The notes: generated by a model from the letters alone, not told the origin. Numbered from the stretch's first letter, positions 50,605 to 63,700 are shown. The stretch: DNA of 64,000 nt from Linum tenue (GCA_946122785.1 CAMGYJ010000011.1:20213007-20277006), one strand, 5' to 3'. Numbers and translations are program-made.

Positions 50605-51853
50605 TGATGGTTATACACCCCAGTAGGCACACTTTGACTTCCATCTCTCCACTCTTGTGGATGGTCATCACCATCATCCCTTGATGGAGGTGCTATGAAC
50701 TACACTCACCTGCTTCGGGTACTCTATCATGCAATGGATTTCGTCGGTGCTAAAGGTGATTCGAAAGATTGTGGCCGAGGAACTTTCTTGGCTTGGGAGG
50801 ATGATGTGGAGCGGAGAATGGAACAGGTTGTAATTTATTTCTCTAACTGAGGTTAAAAGAGCTGAAATAATCAGGTTCTTGGTCCGTTAGCATACCGGTG
50901 TGTTGCCATGTCTGATTTAGCTCAGTATCAAGTCCACGTGAAAAGAGTCTGATGTTCGTAAATGGGGTTGGGTAGTGTTGGTTGGTTGCTTACCAGATTC
51001 TCTGCACCTCTTCTTGTTCTTTCCTTTGTAGAAGTTTTCCTACCCTTATTTTGTTCACCCCAAATTATTCGTTTTTCGCTACTTGTACACTTCTCCTATC
51101 TAAGTATCTCTGTCAAATAAAGATTCTGGGTTCAGTACTTGTGATATTCCATGGCAATGTATCGACATACGGACTACCTAGTTGTTACAATTTGTGCTCA
51201 CTTATTGTTTCATGCAAGCATTGCATCCTATGATCAACTGTTTACTATTTTTGCCTCGCAATTTCCTGCCGTGACGCGATTGTATCCTATGATCAATCGT
51301 TGATTGATTGGAAGGTACTGTTTGTGCAATCACAGGAAAAGATACTAACTACTTACAGTGGCATTTGCATTACATCAAACTACATTACAAGCAAATCTGG
51401 CATTGAAGCAGTATCTGTCGGACTATCTTGGTGTTGCATTTCAAGGTAACTGTAATTGGCTACTGCAGGTTAAACTGAGCTTGGTACCTAACTTATCCAC
51501 TCAGAACAGTCAAAAGCTTCCATGAATTGAATTGTTTATTCCGCAAGCAATACAAACACAATGTATACACCCAGATGTCTGCTCCAGCCTAATTGAAGTG
51601 TATCAATAGCAGAAATGTTAAAAACTTACATCACAAGCAGAAATGTTAAAACTTCACAAATTTGAAGATACTATTCAATGTTAGTGAATACACTACACAA
51701 ACAAATGAAACCCCCGATCTACTACTGACTCTTGTTTTCCCTTACATTCTTTTCACTATGCAACACCTACAATGGTCGGTACAGTTTGCAAAACTGTGCA
51801 AAGCCCTAACAAGATCTTCATCGCAATTTCATTTTCTCACTTACACCTACAAA
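50605..51853. other. 3' UTR of the MAP kinase gene and short intergenic gap
   Basis: The first ~500 bp read as 3' UTR up to the AATAAA at 51117. The remainder separates two convergent genes and has no coding signature. Confidence 0.6.
51117..51122 (+). terminator. Candidate polyadenylation signal of the MAP kinase gene
   Basis: A canonical AATAAA about 510 bp after the stop codon, in T-rich surroundings. Plant signals are loose, so the true site may differ. Confidence 0.45.
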
Positions 51854-54800
51854 TCAATGGATCCTTTGCTTCACCCTTCTACCGTTCATATCACCGTCCA
51901 AGCTTTCGATCCCAAGAACAGAAGCAGCAACTGCAGAATGCTCACTAACTCTGGCAACATACTGCAACAGTTCTGTGATGACTGTAGGGCAACTTTGCTT
52001 CAGGTACTCGAATCCATCAGTTTGCATGACAGCTGCATAAAATTCACCCATGCTTATCATGAGTCTCAGTGGCAAAAGTTGAGAATTATATGTTCATCAC
52101 AAGAGCACTTCTAAGAGCCCTTATACTAAAGGAGACAAAAATATGCTCTGCGGATGAATATGGAGGAAAGAAAATTCTAAGTATATAAAGGGGCCAGCAT
52201 TGTTCGTGCAAACTGCATTGTTGCATGTAGTGCTGGAAAGAAAGATTTAAGCAACACGAAAGGGAGGTACAAGGTAGGCTAACCTTTCAGATTTTCAGGC
52301 AATGCAATGAATTTGAGGCAGACAGCTTTTAATTGGAGACACTGATGTTGCTCGGCCAAAGCTAGTGTTGTTGCAACTGTATTTATTGCGACATCCTCAC
52401 ATAGTTTTGCTTCGCAGAGTAGTCTGAGTCTCTCTAATGCATAACGGTCAGCTGCCGCAAGTAGATGCTGTGCCATTAATGTGCCAGCCCATTTGGGGTT
52501 CACTACACCAACAAGGTCTTCCATGTCAGGCAGGGCATCCCAATAGATGAAGTGTAGTAGAGCCTGCAGACATTCCAACACAAAGTGAGGAACAAATTAC
52601 ATTTTAGAACTGTTCAATCTCGATCTAACTGTACGAAAAAAGTAACATAGCAATTCAGTGTTAACCAATATCCATAATTGAGATAAAGGAAAGAAGCAAA
52701 GCCCAGTTTCCCCAGACAGCCAAGACAGGAAACTGCAGTTCAGCACTTCAGAATCTGAGTTTTGAAAATATTCTGCTGCATCCTTGGCTTCAGATCTATT
52801 TCCTCATAAGCTGAAAGGAAGAGTTTTCACAACCGACCGAGACACAAGATATCTCTGCCACCCCATTACATGTACACAAAAAGCAGGGGTGAACAAAATG
52901 AAGCTCCTGGGGGCAGCACCAAGGAAAAGTTCCGTCCAATGCCCCAAGCTAGATGAAGCTCTTCACAATAACTGCCCAACCACAGATAATGCTGCCAAGC
53001 TTAAGTAGTTATGGACAAGTACCAATTGTAGCAGCATCTATCACGAGGAGAAACCAAGAAGTAGAGCTTAGCTGGAGTAATAATTGTGCACAGGAGGAGC
53101 ACCATAATGGATGAAAGCAACAAGTATATTTGAGTATGGCATCACAATCATCCTGTATGGCACCATAATTACTCACCCAATACAGGTAACCAACCTACAA
53201 AGGCTCCCTCTTTCCATGTATCGTATAACAAAGTCCAATTTACCAATGAACAAATCATCATTTGTTGCAAAAGCATTGATACTCAGCTAAGTGCTAAAAA
53301 CCACAAACTATTCAGATCAACCACAGAAACAAAGCTACTTGGAAGGCGAGCCAAGCAAGTCATTACCAAGCAGGATATCACAAAATACAAACTAGTGTGG
53401 GTTCTGATAATAGTAGAATAGTTTGTGGCTGAAGATATGGTGTTTTCAGCTCTTCTCCAGGTTTCTTATGTGCGGAAGTTATTAAAAGAAGACAGCTTAA
53501 ATAAGCAAATTACCGTATATAGAGAAGCACCAGAAATACAAACCAGAATCATCCACTCAAATGCAACTGAAGAAAATAAGAGAAGGGCAAACAAGCCTAG
53601 CAAAAAGAACTGTCAATGATGTTCTGTAATCAGATAAGCTACCTATTAACAATATCGCGTTGCCTGCTGGTCTTTATAAAAAAAAAATCGCGTTGGTTGG
53701 GAAATGGGAAACACTATCAGTTAAAGAATTTTAAAATGCAACTTAAGTACGGACATGTTTGTGAAAACAACAAAAGCGAGAAACTGGTATAGAGAAAGGA
53801 GAAAGAGAAATTGAGAGAAAGAACCTTAAAGACTGGGGCTTCTACATCTTCAACTTTCAAGGACCTAGTGTTTTGGTCCTTCATTGGACCAAAAAGCTGT
53901 GCCCTGAATACTGGAGAGCGTGCAGCAAGAACAAGCTTGTGTGCAGAAAACATTTCACCATCAACTTCAAAATTTACATCGGACCCCTTCCCACTTTCCA
54001 AGAGCATTCCAAACTGAAGACCAATGTCAGAAGGTGGCACAGGAATTGAATAGGTCCGAGGTCCCTCTGTCTGCGACTTAACAACACCAACACAGCAACG
54101 GATCACAAGTTTATCGTCCTTCAGGTAATCTGAAGTCTCCAGTTGAGTTCGTTTGAAAAACCGCTTATAACCCCTGCAACAACCAAAACATAAGCACCAG
54201 GCCTCAAGCATCACCCATCATGCCCATCAGTATACAATTGAAAAATTTAAGTCTAATAGTGAATGCTTAAATAAATAGCTTTCAAGGACTCCATCACACG
54301 TCTAGTGCCACTGGTTCTACCAGATTGACAATCTTGGCAACATTGCATCAATTTCCAATATCAAGCAAAGATACCTAATTTCAGGTGAGTGTGAAAACTT
54401 AATCAATGATTCATGTGAGCTTCTGCTACAATAAACCGCTTTCCTTGCTTTAATATGCTTGACTCCCAAGTAGAGAGTTTTTCTTCAATTCATCACGAGT
54501 CTAAAAGAAGTACTCAAGTTAACTACATTACCAAACCCAAACCTAATAATAAGCAACTGCCTACAAATCATCTTATATCCGGTTACCTCCTCCTTAAAAG
54601 ACATTTATTTACAGTTAGACACATTCATCTCCCGAAATGATAATCACTAGTGCTGCAATATGTGTCTCATCTTTATTCAAAGATAACGAATTTTCATTTG
54701 ACTTCAACATGTCTCAACATGTCGTATGAGCCATAACTCTGCTACTATAAACCTCTAAACTTGTTTTAAGATAGCAAACTCCCAAGTGCTGAAGTGTTCT

Positions 54801-55443
54801 CAAACTCGTCAAGAGTTTAAATGAAGTAAACAATTTGACAATCCAACCTTACCATAACCAATAGGCAACAAATCACATTCACTGATTACCCCTCCAACAA
54901 AGAAATTAGCTTTACCGAGGGATGGGGCAATCATCTCAAAATACTCGGTCAAAGCGTAATCGAAGAGCCGTGAACAAGGATAAAGCAAATTGCACAGCCA
55001 GATATAAGCACTCACCACATGCTCCCTCTGTATTTAAGGGTATAAGGACCTGTCTCCAGGTTTCTACCAAAATGGCTATGAACCTTATGCCGTGCTTTCC
55101 CACTCTGATCCATCAGCGTCAGCTCGAACAACGCCCTCACATCCGTCCCCTCGCTGGCCAGCGCAATGAACAAAGACACGTAATTCCCGTTATCCTCGGG
55201 ACTCTTCCCGTCGGGATAAAAGTAGATCGCCCAAGCGTAACCCCCGACGAAGAACGTCTCGGAAGCTATGTACTTGCCGACGCCCATCCCCTTGGACAGC
55301 GAGTAGCCACTGATGTCGAACTCGTGGGAGCCATTGATGGTCTCGTTCCTCGAGGTGGAGGTCGTCACCGAGAGCGGGGATTGCGACGTCGACGAGCTCG
55401 GCTTGTTCGCGAGATCACTGTCGCGAACCCTAATTGCGTCCAT
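51854..55443 (-). CDS. BPM: MATH-BTB (BPM1/BPM2-like) Cullin-3 substrate adaptor
   Basis: Four coding exons on the minus strand: 55443-55016, 54173-53825, 52563-52284 and 52032-51854. They total 1236 nt (411 residues), with phases that agree and GT..AG junctions. It starts [18 protein letters not shown]. The MATH domain (about 37-175) carries [35 protein letters not shown] and [16 protein letters not shown]. The BTB domain (about 195-315) carries [32 protein letters not shown] and [11 protein letters not shown] helical BACK-like tail follows ([20 protein letters not shown]). Family members bridge Cullin-3 ubiquitin ligases to targets such as homeodomain and ERF transcription factors. It appears intact; length is as usual for the family. 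Confidence 0.93.
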
Positions 55444-55823
55444 CAACCGGTAGAGAAATGGAAATACGGGTGAATCCGATTACCCCCAGCAGCTTTACCC
55501 GGGAGAATTGTCGAGGGAATTCGACGAATTCGTGCGGCGGTCGCGACTCAGCGCGGAGAAGTCCCGGGCGCACGTCGGGGCGAAATCGGGGTTTTGGAAA
55601 GGGGAAAAAAGAGGGAAATTGATAATTGGAGGGGTCGGTAGGGTAGGAAACAGAAGATTGGGAGGTAGATCTAAGTTGCCGACGGAAATCGGCGGCGGAG
55701 GAAGGCGGTGATCGGAAGAAGAAGGTGGGCGATGACCTTTTTCTTCTGGTGGGCGAGATGAAAAAAACGTGACAGATTATTATCGAAATGAAGAAGGAAG
55801 CCATTACTGATGAAATGAAGTCC

Positions 55824-55831
55824 TTTATATA
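55824..55831 (-). promoter_or_regulatory. Candidate TATA box of the BPM-like gene
   Basis: The minus strand reads TATATAAA about 380 bp upstream of the start codon, preceded directly by a TGACGT motif (55831-55836). A ~350-bp 5' UTR would be plausible for this family. Confidence 0.4.
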
Positions 55832-55953
55832 CGTCACATTCTGTTCTCTCTTCTGTCAAACAAACCTATTCTCCTTCATTTTTTCCGTTACCTTTTCGCC
55901 GGTAAAAAAGAAGGGATCGTTGTTGTCTTTTGGGCCCCCTCCGCTTTGCTTTA

Positions 55954-56639
55954 GGGCCCGTTTAGTATCATTTAGTTGTTGTGGTTGCAGTGATGTTGTG
56001 TAAACAGATGTACAACCACAACAGGAAAAAAACAGAAAATACAAACCTGTTTAGTTGATAAATCTGAAAAATCATGAAAGCTGACAACAAGAAACAAAAA
56101 CGCGTTTAGTTACTACTGTAAGAACTAAAAACCAGAAAAAAGAGATATGTCCTCAATATTAAGCAAAGTCTCACAAAATTCAATTTACCTAACATCTTTC
56201 ATGTTCCCTACATAAAAATAATACTAAACATGATTATCAACATATTCAGAAAGTATAGATTAACATAATACTTTGAAGAAGTTGAAGTTACCTGCTATGG
56301 GGGAGATGAAGTGAGGCTTTTGTGGAGGGGAAGTGGTCGGCGGCTGCAGGGGGGACTGGCGACGGCGGCGAGGTGCACGGGCGGACGTCGGCGGTTGATA
56401 AGTTGAAGTAGGGTTGGGGGGCTGTGTTAAAAAAATAAAAAAAACATTTGCTTCTGTGGGGATTTTAAGAATCAGATCCAAAGCAATAAATTGTTGTTTC
56501 TCATATTTGGGCCCTGTTGTGCAACTCTGATTCACAACAGAAAATAAAAACCCAACTAAACACGATTTTTTTTCTTGATTTTCCAAATTTCATAAGACAA
56601 AACAGAAACAAAAAACAAGAAACAATACTAAACGGGTCC
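55954..56639. mobile_element. hAT-like MITE of the GGGCCCGTTTAGTA type, 686 bp
   Basis: The tips GGGCCCGTTTAGTATCATTT and inverted GGACCCGTTTAGTATTGTTT form the TIR. Subterminal zones repeat CAACAAC/GTTGTGG and AAACAGAAA words. The flanking octamers TTGCTTTA and TTAGTTTC agree at five of eight positions, so any target duplication is decayed. A GC-rich patch at 56290-56420 is unlike the rest. It sits immediately upstream of the BPM-like promoter. Confidence 0.65.
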
Positions 56640-57032
56640 TTAGTTTCCGTTAAACCATTTCTTATGATTCGTTAGTCACTCATAGTCTGATACGATTGCA
56701 TATTCGATTTAATTGTATTTATAGATTGGCCGGAGGTTTATGGGTCGGGTTTGTTATTGACTTATTGTTGATGGAATTTTCTCGTATCGAAAAAAAAAAA
56801 CCCCCTATTCCGATTAACTTGTTACACTATTTCTATTAATTTGTTGTCTCACAAGTTTACAATGTCCGATTCAACAAATTCGTTGAGTTGGATGAGGAAC
56901 GATTATGCATAAATGAGATTAATTGAGTTGTTTGAAGGATCTATCTAGTCCTGCTACTAAGGTATCATGTTACTTCATACAGAGACTTTGTATGCTACGG
57001 GTCTTCAGACCCGTAAGGCTTTGTAGATGAGG
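56640..57032. other. Unassigned AT-rich stretch
   Basis: No coding or repeat signature is recognised. Confidence 0.4.
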
Positions 57033-57052
57033 TTATGAGCTGTGTTTCATGG

Positions 57053-57900
57053 GAGCAGATCCGGTGGCGGTGAGTAATCTTGTGGTGAGTAACCCAATAA
57101 GAATCTGTCACATCAGCGCCTCCTTCTCTCTTCTAGAAAAATCATTAATTTTTTTCTCTTAATCTTAAACGGACGATTTCTCACTCGTTTTAACTCGGAA
57201 TTTAATTTTTTTTGCACAGATTGATCAGATTAATTATGTTCTTCAAAATGATATCCACTTTGATATTTTTTTGAACAAAACAAATTTGCCAGTTATTACC
57301 ATATGGTATAGTCAATACCATATGGTATGGAGTTGACTGGTATTAAATAACAGCATATGGTATTAAATAACATATGGTATGGAGTTGGTAACGAGAGGTT
57401 TGTAATTTTTCATACCATATGGTATGCTGTTATTTAATACCAGTCAATACCATATGGTATTAAATAACAGCATACCATATGGTATGAAAAATACCACCTC
57501 ATACCAGGGTGGTATAGTATGGTATGGAGTTGGTAACGAGAGGTTTGAAATTTTTTCCCCCAGAAAATTTTGAAATCCAATAGATCGTGATTAAATCGTT
57601 CTTTTTGTGCAAAAATTTCCGAAAATGACTAAACAACGAAGGAGATACCATATGGTATGGAGTTGTTAACGAGAGGGATGAAAAAAAAATTCTCAAAAAA
57701 TATTGAAAATGGATATCATTTTGTAGAGCACAACGAACTCGTTCAATCTGTGCAAAAAAAATTGAAATCCGAGTTAGAATGAAGAAGATATGATCCAATT
57801 AAGAAAACTAGGAAAAATAGGTTCTTTAATTCTCCATCCTTAGATCTGCAGTCACTTAAAAAAAGGGTCCAGATTTGATTACTCATTGTTACTCACCCTA
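57053..57900. mobile_element. Foldback element with long inverted arms and a palindrome-rich centre
   Basis: Both arms begin GGTGAGTAA (57069 and inverted from 57897). They contain the matching blocks TAACTCGGA(A)TTT.AATTTTTTTTGCACAGATTGA and CAAAATGATATCCA, giving arms of about 200 bp. A 20-bp direct repeat agreeing at 17 positions (GAGCYGTGTTTCATGG at 57033-57052 and 57901-57920) flanks the element and may be a large duplication. No ORF with a domain. Confidence 0.65.
57294..57490. repeat. Cluster of ATACCATATGGTAT palindromes
   Basis: The core CATATGG occurs seven times within about 190 bp and once more near 57650, mostly inside the perfect palindrome TACCATATGGTA. Copies are joined by TTAAATAACAG/CTGTTATTTAA spacers in both orientations. 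Confidence 0.85.
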
Positions 57901-57920
57901 TATTGAGCCGTGTTTCATGG

Positions 57921-59663
57921 TCTTTATTCCATGTGCTTTGGGACGGCATGGAAACATAAGCTTTCGTTCCGTCTAGGGATATTCGATAGGATTGTCCATT
58001 GTCACGTATTTGTTCACTTTCTGCATTGACAACTGAGCTAAACCATTAAGGACGCAGGCAATAGCGAAGCTTGGAAGCCGATCATTCTAGATTGAGGAGG
58101 CACTCCACTTTCTCACATCTTTTTTATTGACAATTTGATTTTATTTGTTGAGCCATCAGTGCCCAAGTCGCAGTAGTTCAAGATTAACTAGATCGATTCT
58201 GTGAGGCCTCGGGCCAGTTGACTAGCCGAGAAAAGTGTATGATTTCCTTATCCAATAACACAAGTCGTACTTGATGCAGGAGGTTAGTGCAACCTTTAGC
58301 ATCCTGATGTGATGACTCAGGTCCTTGGAAAATACCTAGGGCGTCTGTGGTGCATGGGTAGTCACGAAGTCTCACTTTTTCAATTTTGTATGCTATATAT
58401 CCCTTCAAATATTGTGCATACAATAGTGATTTTGGTGGTTGTGTGTGATGACAATGACAAGAAGATATGCTCCTTTGTCTGAGGCACAGAGGACGATTAG
58501 TGCAAGATGACCTTAGTGGCTTGAGAGGATGTCAACAAGCCTAATGCGAATTAATTGAGACAAGGCGTTTCATCTTATGGTGAGGCATTAGAGGGGCATG
58601 GCATGCACTATTGGAGAGATTGCATGGAGTGTTCGAGATGGTCGATATACTAGCTTCTATATGGATCGACAGTACGTGGAGTTCGATTGGAAGAATGGGT
58701 GACGTAGGAGCTCCCTGCACACTTCCAAGACAAACATGTTGTAGCTTTTGTGATCAACAATGGTGAGCGACACTGCATGTCCTGTCTCGGTTTTTACCTA
58801 ACGATTTCTGTACGCAGGTTATGAGATGCCAATGCCAAATGAGAAGCTTGGAGAGGATGGTCTAGCATGGGGACTCAGGCTCAATGTATGCTTTTTGTTA
58901 CGAACATCTTATGGAATCATGGTGGAGCAAGAGGGAATGTTTTGCAAACCCATCCCCATACCCGTGGGTTTCGGGTAACCATGTGTAATACCCATATCCG
59001 TACATCCAACATTATTATACCTAAAATTTATAATAAAAGTTTTAATTATAACTCTAAACGAACATATTATATCATGAAGTCAACAAAGCACCGCAATTTC
59101 TTTAATATGGTTCAAAGAATATGATCCTAAAATATCCATTAATACATAATATAGAGTATAATATTTTTCAAATTATTATGTTCTAACTCTGATACATCTA
59201 CTAAATAATAATTAACTAACATAATCTTGTTGACAAGGAGGAAAGTGAAAGAGTGAAATGAGAATTGAGAGAAATGAATTAGGTTTTGATTAAGGTGTCC
59301 ACTCAATTGCATTTTTACTATTTATTTTCTCAAGTTATCCGCATCATCATTGATAGATTATAATTTGATGCACATATTTTTTTATATATGAAGAAATTAT
59401 CTTGGTGGGGCGGGGGAGGCTAAAACCATACCCGCCCCATACCCATCAAACTTTTTGCGGGTTTTACCCATACCCGCCCCATACCCGGTCAAAGCGGGGA
59501 TTCCCCGCGCTGACTGGGTCGGGGGCGGTCGGATACCCACGACCATGGGTTTGATTTCCATCTCTATACTCTATTGCATTTGCCATTTCCTGTGGCTCAA
59601 TAGACATGGGCACCCTAACTAACATGGAGCGACAAAATCACGTACTCACCAACCCGGACCATT
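57921..59663. other. Unassigned stretch
   Basis: No coding domain. At 58930-58990 and 59400-59560 there are CCCATACCCG and CGGGTATGGG-type words in opposite orientation, like the ends of another hAT-type MITE (about 58930-59560), but I could not place tips or a target duplication. Confidence 0.35.
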
Positions 59664-59671
59664 GTCATCAT

Positions 59672-60124
59672 TAGGGGTGGATAACGAGAAACGTGTATTT
59701 AGGAATACTCGTCCCATTTTTTTAGGGTTATGGGTACCCAAATACCCTTTATTTTTTTACTGGATGAGGCTTGGCATCAAGAAGTTCTGAAATGGGAACC
59801 CCCCGGGTAACCCGTTATTACCCGCCCAACAATATTGAATTCAAAGATCACAAGGTAAAAGCTTATAGGAGGGTGTCTATGTTACCTATTTTGTCATGTC
59901 ATATTTTAACTCTCTAATACACATCCACTGCCTTCTGATTTGCAGGCTCCGGCCAATGCATTGATGCCTGATAGATTATCACAAGTTTTTATGGGTTACC
60001 TGTGGGTACCCGTTATCCATCCCGTACGGGTTTGGGATATGTGATGGAGTTTATTCTCCTATTGGGATTGGGTACCCGTTTCAAACGGGACGGGTACCCA
60101 ATCTCGTCTCGTTGCCCACCCCTA
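59672..60124. mobile_element. hAT-type MITE, 453 bp
   Basis: The tips TAGGGGTGGATAACGAGA and inverted TAGGGGTGGGCAACGAGA form the TIR. The flanking octamers GTCATCAT (59664-59671) and CTCATCAT (60125-60132) differ at one position. The interior is full of GGGTACCCG-type words, so it belongs to the same group as 43028-43790. Confidence 0.85.
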
Positions 60125-60132
60125 CTCATCAT

Positions 60133-60653
60133 TGCCAAGCTAGACGTCACAAATTTCTTCCATGTACCCTTTTTTGACTGGTTTACACTTCATATTTCTA
60201 AAGCGTCCGTGCAGGTCAATTTTGGGGTAGCATATTGGTTACTCTAGAGAGCCCGAACTCATGACATCTTCTTGGGGGCGGTGGAGGTTCCCAACAAGAT
60301 AAGCCAAAGGGCCATTGCCTAGAATAAAATCTCAACTGACACCAGCATTAGAGCACAACATTTAGAATTGCGGACCGTGGTGTCACATATAGATGGTGAC
60401 GTGGGATGGAGACCAGTGCCACATGATTAGGACATAGTTAATTAGATGGATCGTTCATACCATTGCATGACCTGACATGCATCAGAGGGGGAGCGGTGCG
60501 AGATTGGCAAGGTCGCTTGTTGGTGGCTTTCACCGCCTATCTAGGAAGTTGTTCCATCACTCTCGTGGAACTTCATGGGGCCATTGAAGATCTCTAATTG
60601 GCGTAGCAGCTATGACATCGAAGGGTTGCCCTGTAGATGGATTCCACAACAAC
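60133..60653. other. Unassigned stretch
   Basis: No coding domain or repeat is recognised. Confidence 0.4.
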
Positions 60654-61994
60654 TGATACGAGTCTAATTGTACACATTTTACCACCATTTTTCTTAGATG
60701 TTTGAGGCAATTTTACTCCGTGAGATTCGGTTTTACTCTAGTTTGTGGTTGTTTTTAGTATGTTTCAGATCCTAACAAGTGAAATCAACCCATGGAACGA
60801 AAGTTGAACGAAAAGGGGCAAAAACCGGTCAAAAGGGAGCAAACAACAACAATTCACGGTGGAGGTCAGAAGATCACGGTCAACCAGACCGTGAAGAAGT
60901 GGCATAGACCATGAAGCGCATGGAGTCCAAGATGGTTTTTTATACCTTGCGGGCGTTCAACAGTTCACGGTCACTCAACCGTAAAAACTAGCTATAGACC
61001 GTGAAGCGCCTCAGTGAAATGACACGCTTTTGATTGACATCACCGTCCAAGCCCAATGTTCACGACCGTGAACTGGGACCGTGAAATGTCATCAATCTGG
61101 GTATAGAAGGAGGGGTGAGTTGAAAGAGAAAAAGGGGAGAGTACCTAGCGAGAGAGTCTTCTTCTTCAGATTTCTAGAGTGAGAAAGTGACAAACAAGAG
61201 AATAGGAGAAGTTATGGTTTCATCCAAGAGAAAAGTTTTGGGAATTTCTTCCTCCAAGGTTGATCTCCACACCACAAGGAAGAAGGCAAACATCATTAAG
61301 ATGGTTTTCTCCCTTCTTCTTTGTGTATTTCCTCTACTTAGCGTGGAGTAGTCCTTTCTTTCACTTGGATGTTTGTAACCCTAGCTATAATTATGTGAAT
61401 GTTTGTATGGATTGAATGACTTGTGTGTGGTTGTGTTTTAATACAAGTTATGAGGTATTTTCATGAAGGTTGTGTCGTGTTTTTGCATTTCAAACTTTCT
61501 ATGCCATTTTGACCTAGGTAGAGGGAAATCCCCTTCTTGCTATGAGGCTTGTAAAAGCTGGAATTCCTTGGCCAAATTGTGTCACCTACTTAGGTTGAAT
61601 TATGACAAACCTCTTAATACGTATTAGCACCTTGGGTAGGTTGTGTTTTGACCGTATGGACTTTAGTTCGAGGGAGAAGCCTAAGAAACCCTTAGTCGAT
61701 TGGCTAAGAGAGTTACCTTAGTAGCTTGATTCGAAATCCCTTAACCTAGTGATCGAAAGAGTTGACGCTTGTTCACTTGTTGTGCTTCCCTATGGTTTAC
61801 AACCGCCTTTACCACACATTTGCATTCGATCCAACAAGTCATGAATACTAGATATGGGGAGCAACACCTGAGTAAAGCCTTCTCAATTAGTGTTCAAACC
61901 ATTTACTTTTCCAATCGCTTTAGCTATAAACCATAGTTTTAACCAAAAATCATTTGCTAGATAATGTTTCAAACAATTGAAGTAGGGGTACATG
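60654..61994 (+). repeat. 5' LTR of the Athila-like element, 3' end not resolved
   Basis: The start is clear (TG at 60654). The end is hidden by the unexplained segment at about 61995-62450. Confidence 0.6.
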
Positions 61995-62450
61995 GACCGG
62001 TCCGGGTTTGACTTTTAAAGCATACTTGCCCAATATTGCACCTGGTAAAGATTTATACTTTGGCCATAATCAGGATTTTTTATTGTGATATTCGGGACGA
62101 GCCAACAAATATGGAATTTGATTCTAACACTGCCATCAGATGGATCCTTTTTCCAGGAATAGCCAATCCCAGGGAACCAAGCCCTTCGACTTTTGAGCTT
62201 TATTTTAATTTTTAGTATACTTCTGAGGCACCAACTTAATGGTAAATTTAGACACTTGGGAAGGTTGTATCTTCTTCTTTTCGCTCGCCTTGTGCTTGGT
62301 GCACACGGTCCATCCTTCTTCATTGTCTTCCTCATCGAAAAAAAAATGAGAGTCAGATTCATAGAGATCCTCGAGCGAAGGGAGTGCATACTTTTGATCT
62401 TCCTCCAGAGCCACTATTTCTGTCATCGGGCTTAAAATGGATATTGAGGC
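61995..62450 (-). other. Foreign segment between LTR and primer site
   Basis: On the minus strand, 62426-62205 is open (YALPSLEDLYESDSHFFFDE, EGWTVCTKH) and acidic-then-basic. A second frame, 62389-62015, includes WFPGIGYSWKKDPSDGSVR. Neither is recognised with confidence; the first faintly resembles linker regions of plant Gypsy polyproteins. Its antisense orientation and position suggest an insertion. Confidence 0.35.
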
Positions 62451-62457
62451 TTGTTTT

Positions 62458-62475
62458 TGGCGCCGTTGCCAGGGA
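62458..62475 (+). other. Primer-binding site of the Athila-like element
   Basis: TGGCGCCGTTGCCAGGGA is complementary to the 3' end of plant tRNA-Asp apart from one base, as is usual in Athila elements. Confidence 0.85.
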
Positions 62476-62600
62476 ACTTCGGATCGTTATTTTGAAAAGA
62501 TTGTGTGGTGTTAATCTAGCATTTATTTTTTGTTTTGTGGGTGTGATTCTTGCTTGTGTTAGACGAGTTGTGTTTCTTTGAAGTGTGTGCAGGAGGGTGT

Positions 62601-63700
62601 ATGACCCGGAGTAACCCGACACCTTTAGCGCCACTAGACAAGAATCTCAATCGCACTCTCCGACTCTTAGATCGTGAGAGGGAGCTGGCAGAAACAAGGA
62701 GAAGGATTGAGGAGAGGGGACAACCACAAGTTGGTCCCGAAGTTGAAGAAGTTGTAGTTGAGGAAGAGTTTGAATCGGAGGAAGTAAGTGAAGCCGAGAT
62801 GGCGGATTATTAAAATGCTCAAGAGGGAGCTAAGGAACCGAGGACCATGGGATACTATATGGCTCCACGGGTGTCGGATATCCAACCAACCATTTTGAAT
62901 CCACCCGTGGTCACCAAGAATTATGAGATCAAGCCTGACTTCGTCACAATGGTCCAAAACAATGTGCGATTCCAAAGGCTTAAGGACGAGTCTCCTAGGG
63001 AGCATATCCAGAGGTTCGTCGAGATTGCGAGAAGTTTGAATATCAATGGGGTGCCCGAAGAGGATTTGAATTTGAGGCTTTTCCCCTACTCTCTCTTGCA
63101 TGTAATGCGCTCAGGTGGCTCAACAATAGATCACCTCTCTCGATTACCTCATGGTACGACTTGCTCAATAAGTTCATGGCCTGATATTGTCCACCTTCCA
63201 AGATGGCAGAGTGGAGCAAGAAGATCAACCATTTCGCTCAAGAGGAGGATGAGTCATTGAGGGACGCATGAGAGAGGTTCTCCAACTTTTTCCTCCAATA
63301 CCCACATCACGGATTTGGAGAAAAGTTCTGGATCAAGACCTTCTACGACGGTCTCCTCCAAGAAGACAAGATTCTCATTGACTCTCTATGCCAAGGGAAG
63401 TTGATGAACAAAACTCCACCCGAGATGACCGCTTTGCTTGAAGATATGGCAACAAAGGGGTATGATTGGGGCTTGATAGACGTCATGGAAGGGATGTCAA
63501 GAGAGGAGTACACTCCACGGAGGCATGTCTTCTGCTCGCCGCAAAGATTGATCAATGCACTTCTTGAAGATAAGAAGCAAGGGAAGAAGCGCTTGATGGC
63601 ATATGATTGGTGTTCGAGTACCAACCATGAGATTTCAGAGTGTCAATTGATGAAGGAAGCAAGCACCCCCGAGGAAAGTGAGCTTCATCGCCAATGTTAG
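62601..63700 (+). pseudogene. Athila-like gag, broken
   Basis: The start MTRSNPTPLAPLDKNLNRTL is followed by an acidic stretch. A TAA at 62811 interrupts the frame, which then continues in phase with KPDFVTMVQNNVRFQ, SPREHIQRFVEIAR and DLNLRLFPYSLL, the Retrotrans_gag pattern of Athila. A frameshift near 63105 moves the rest to another frame (NRSPLSITSWYDLLNKF, QYPHHGFGEKFWIKTFYDGL), with further stops near 63181 and 63268. It ends in a decayed zinc-knuckle-like DWCSSTNHEISEC. It would form the element's capsid if intact. Confidence 0.8.

Noticed and set aside
57294..57490. CCATATGG copies as CArG boxes (MADS-box sites)
   Set aside because: A CArG box needs six A/T between CC and GG; here there are four.
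58930..59560. A further hAT-type MITE
   Set aside because: Inverted GGGTATGGG-type words are present, but tips and an 8-bp duplication could not be placed.
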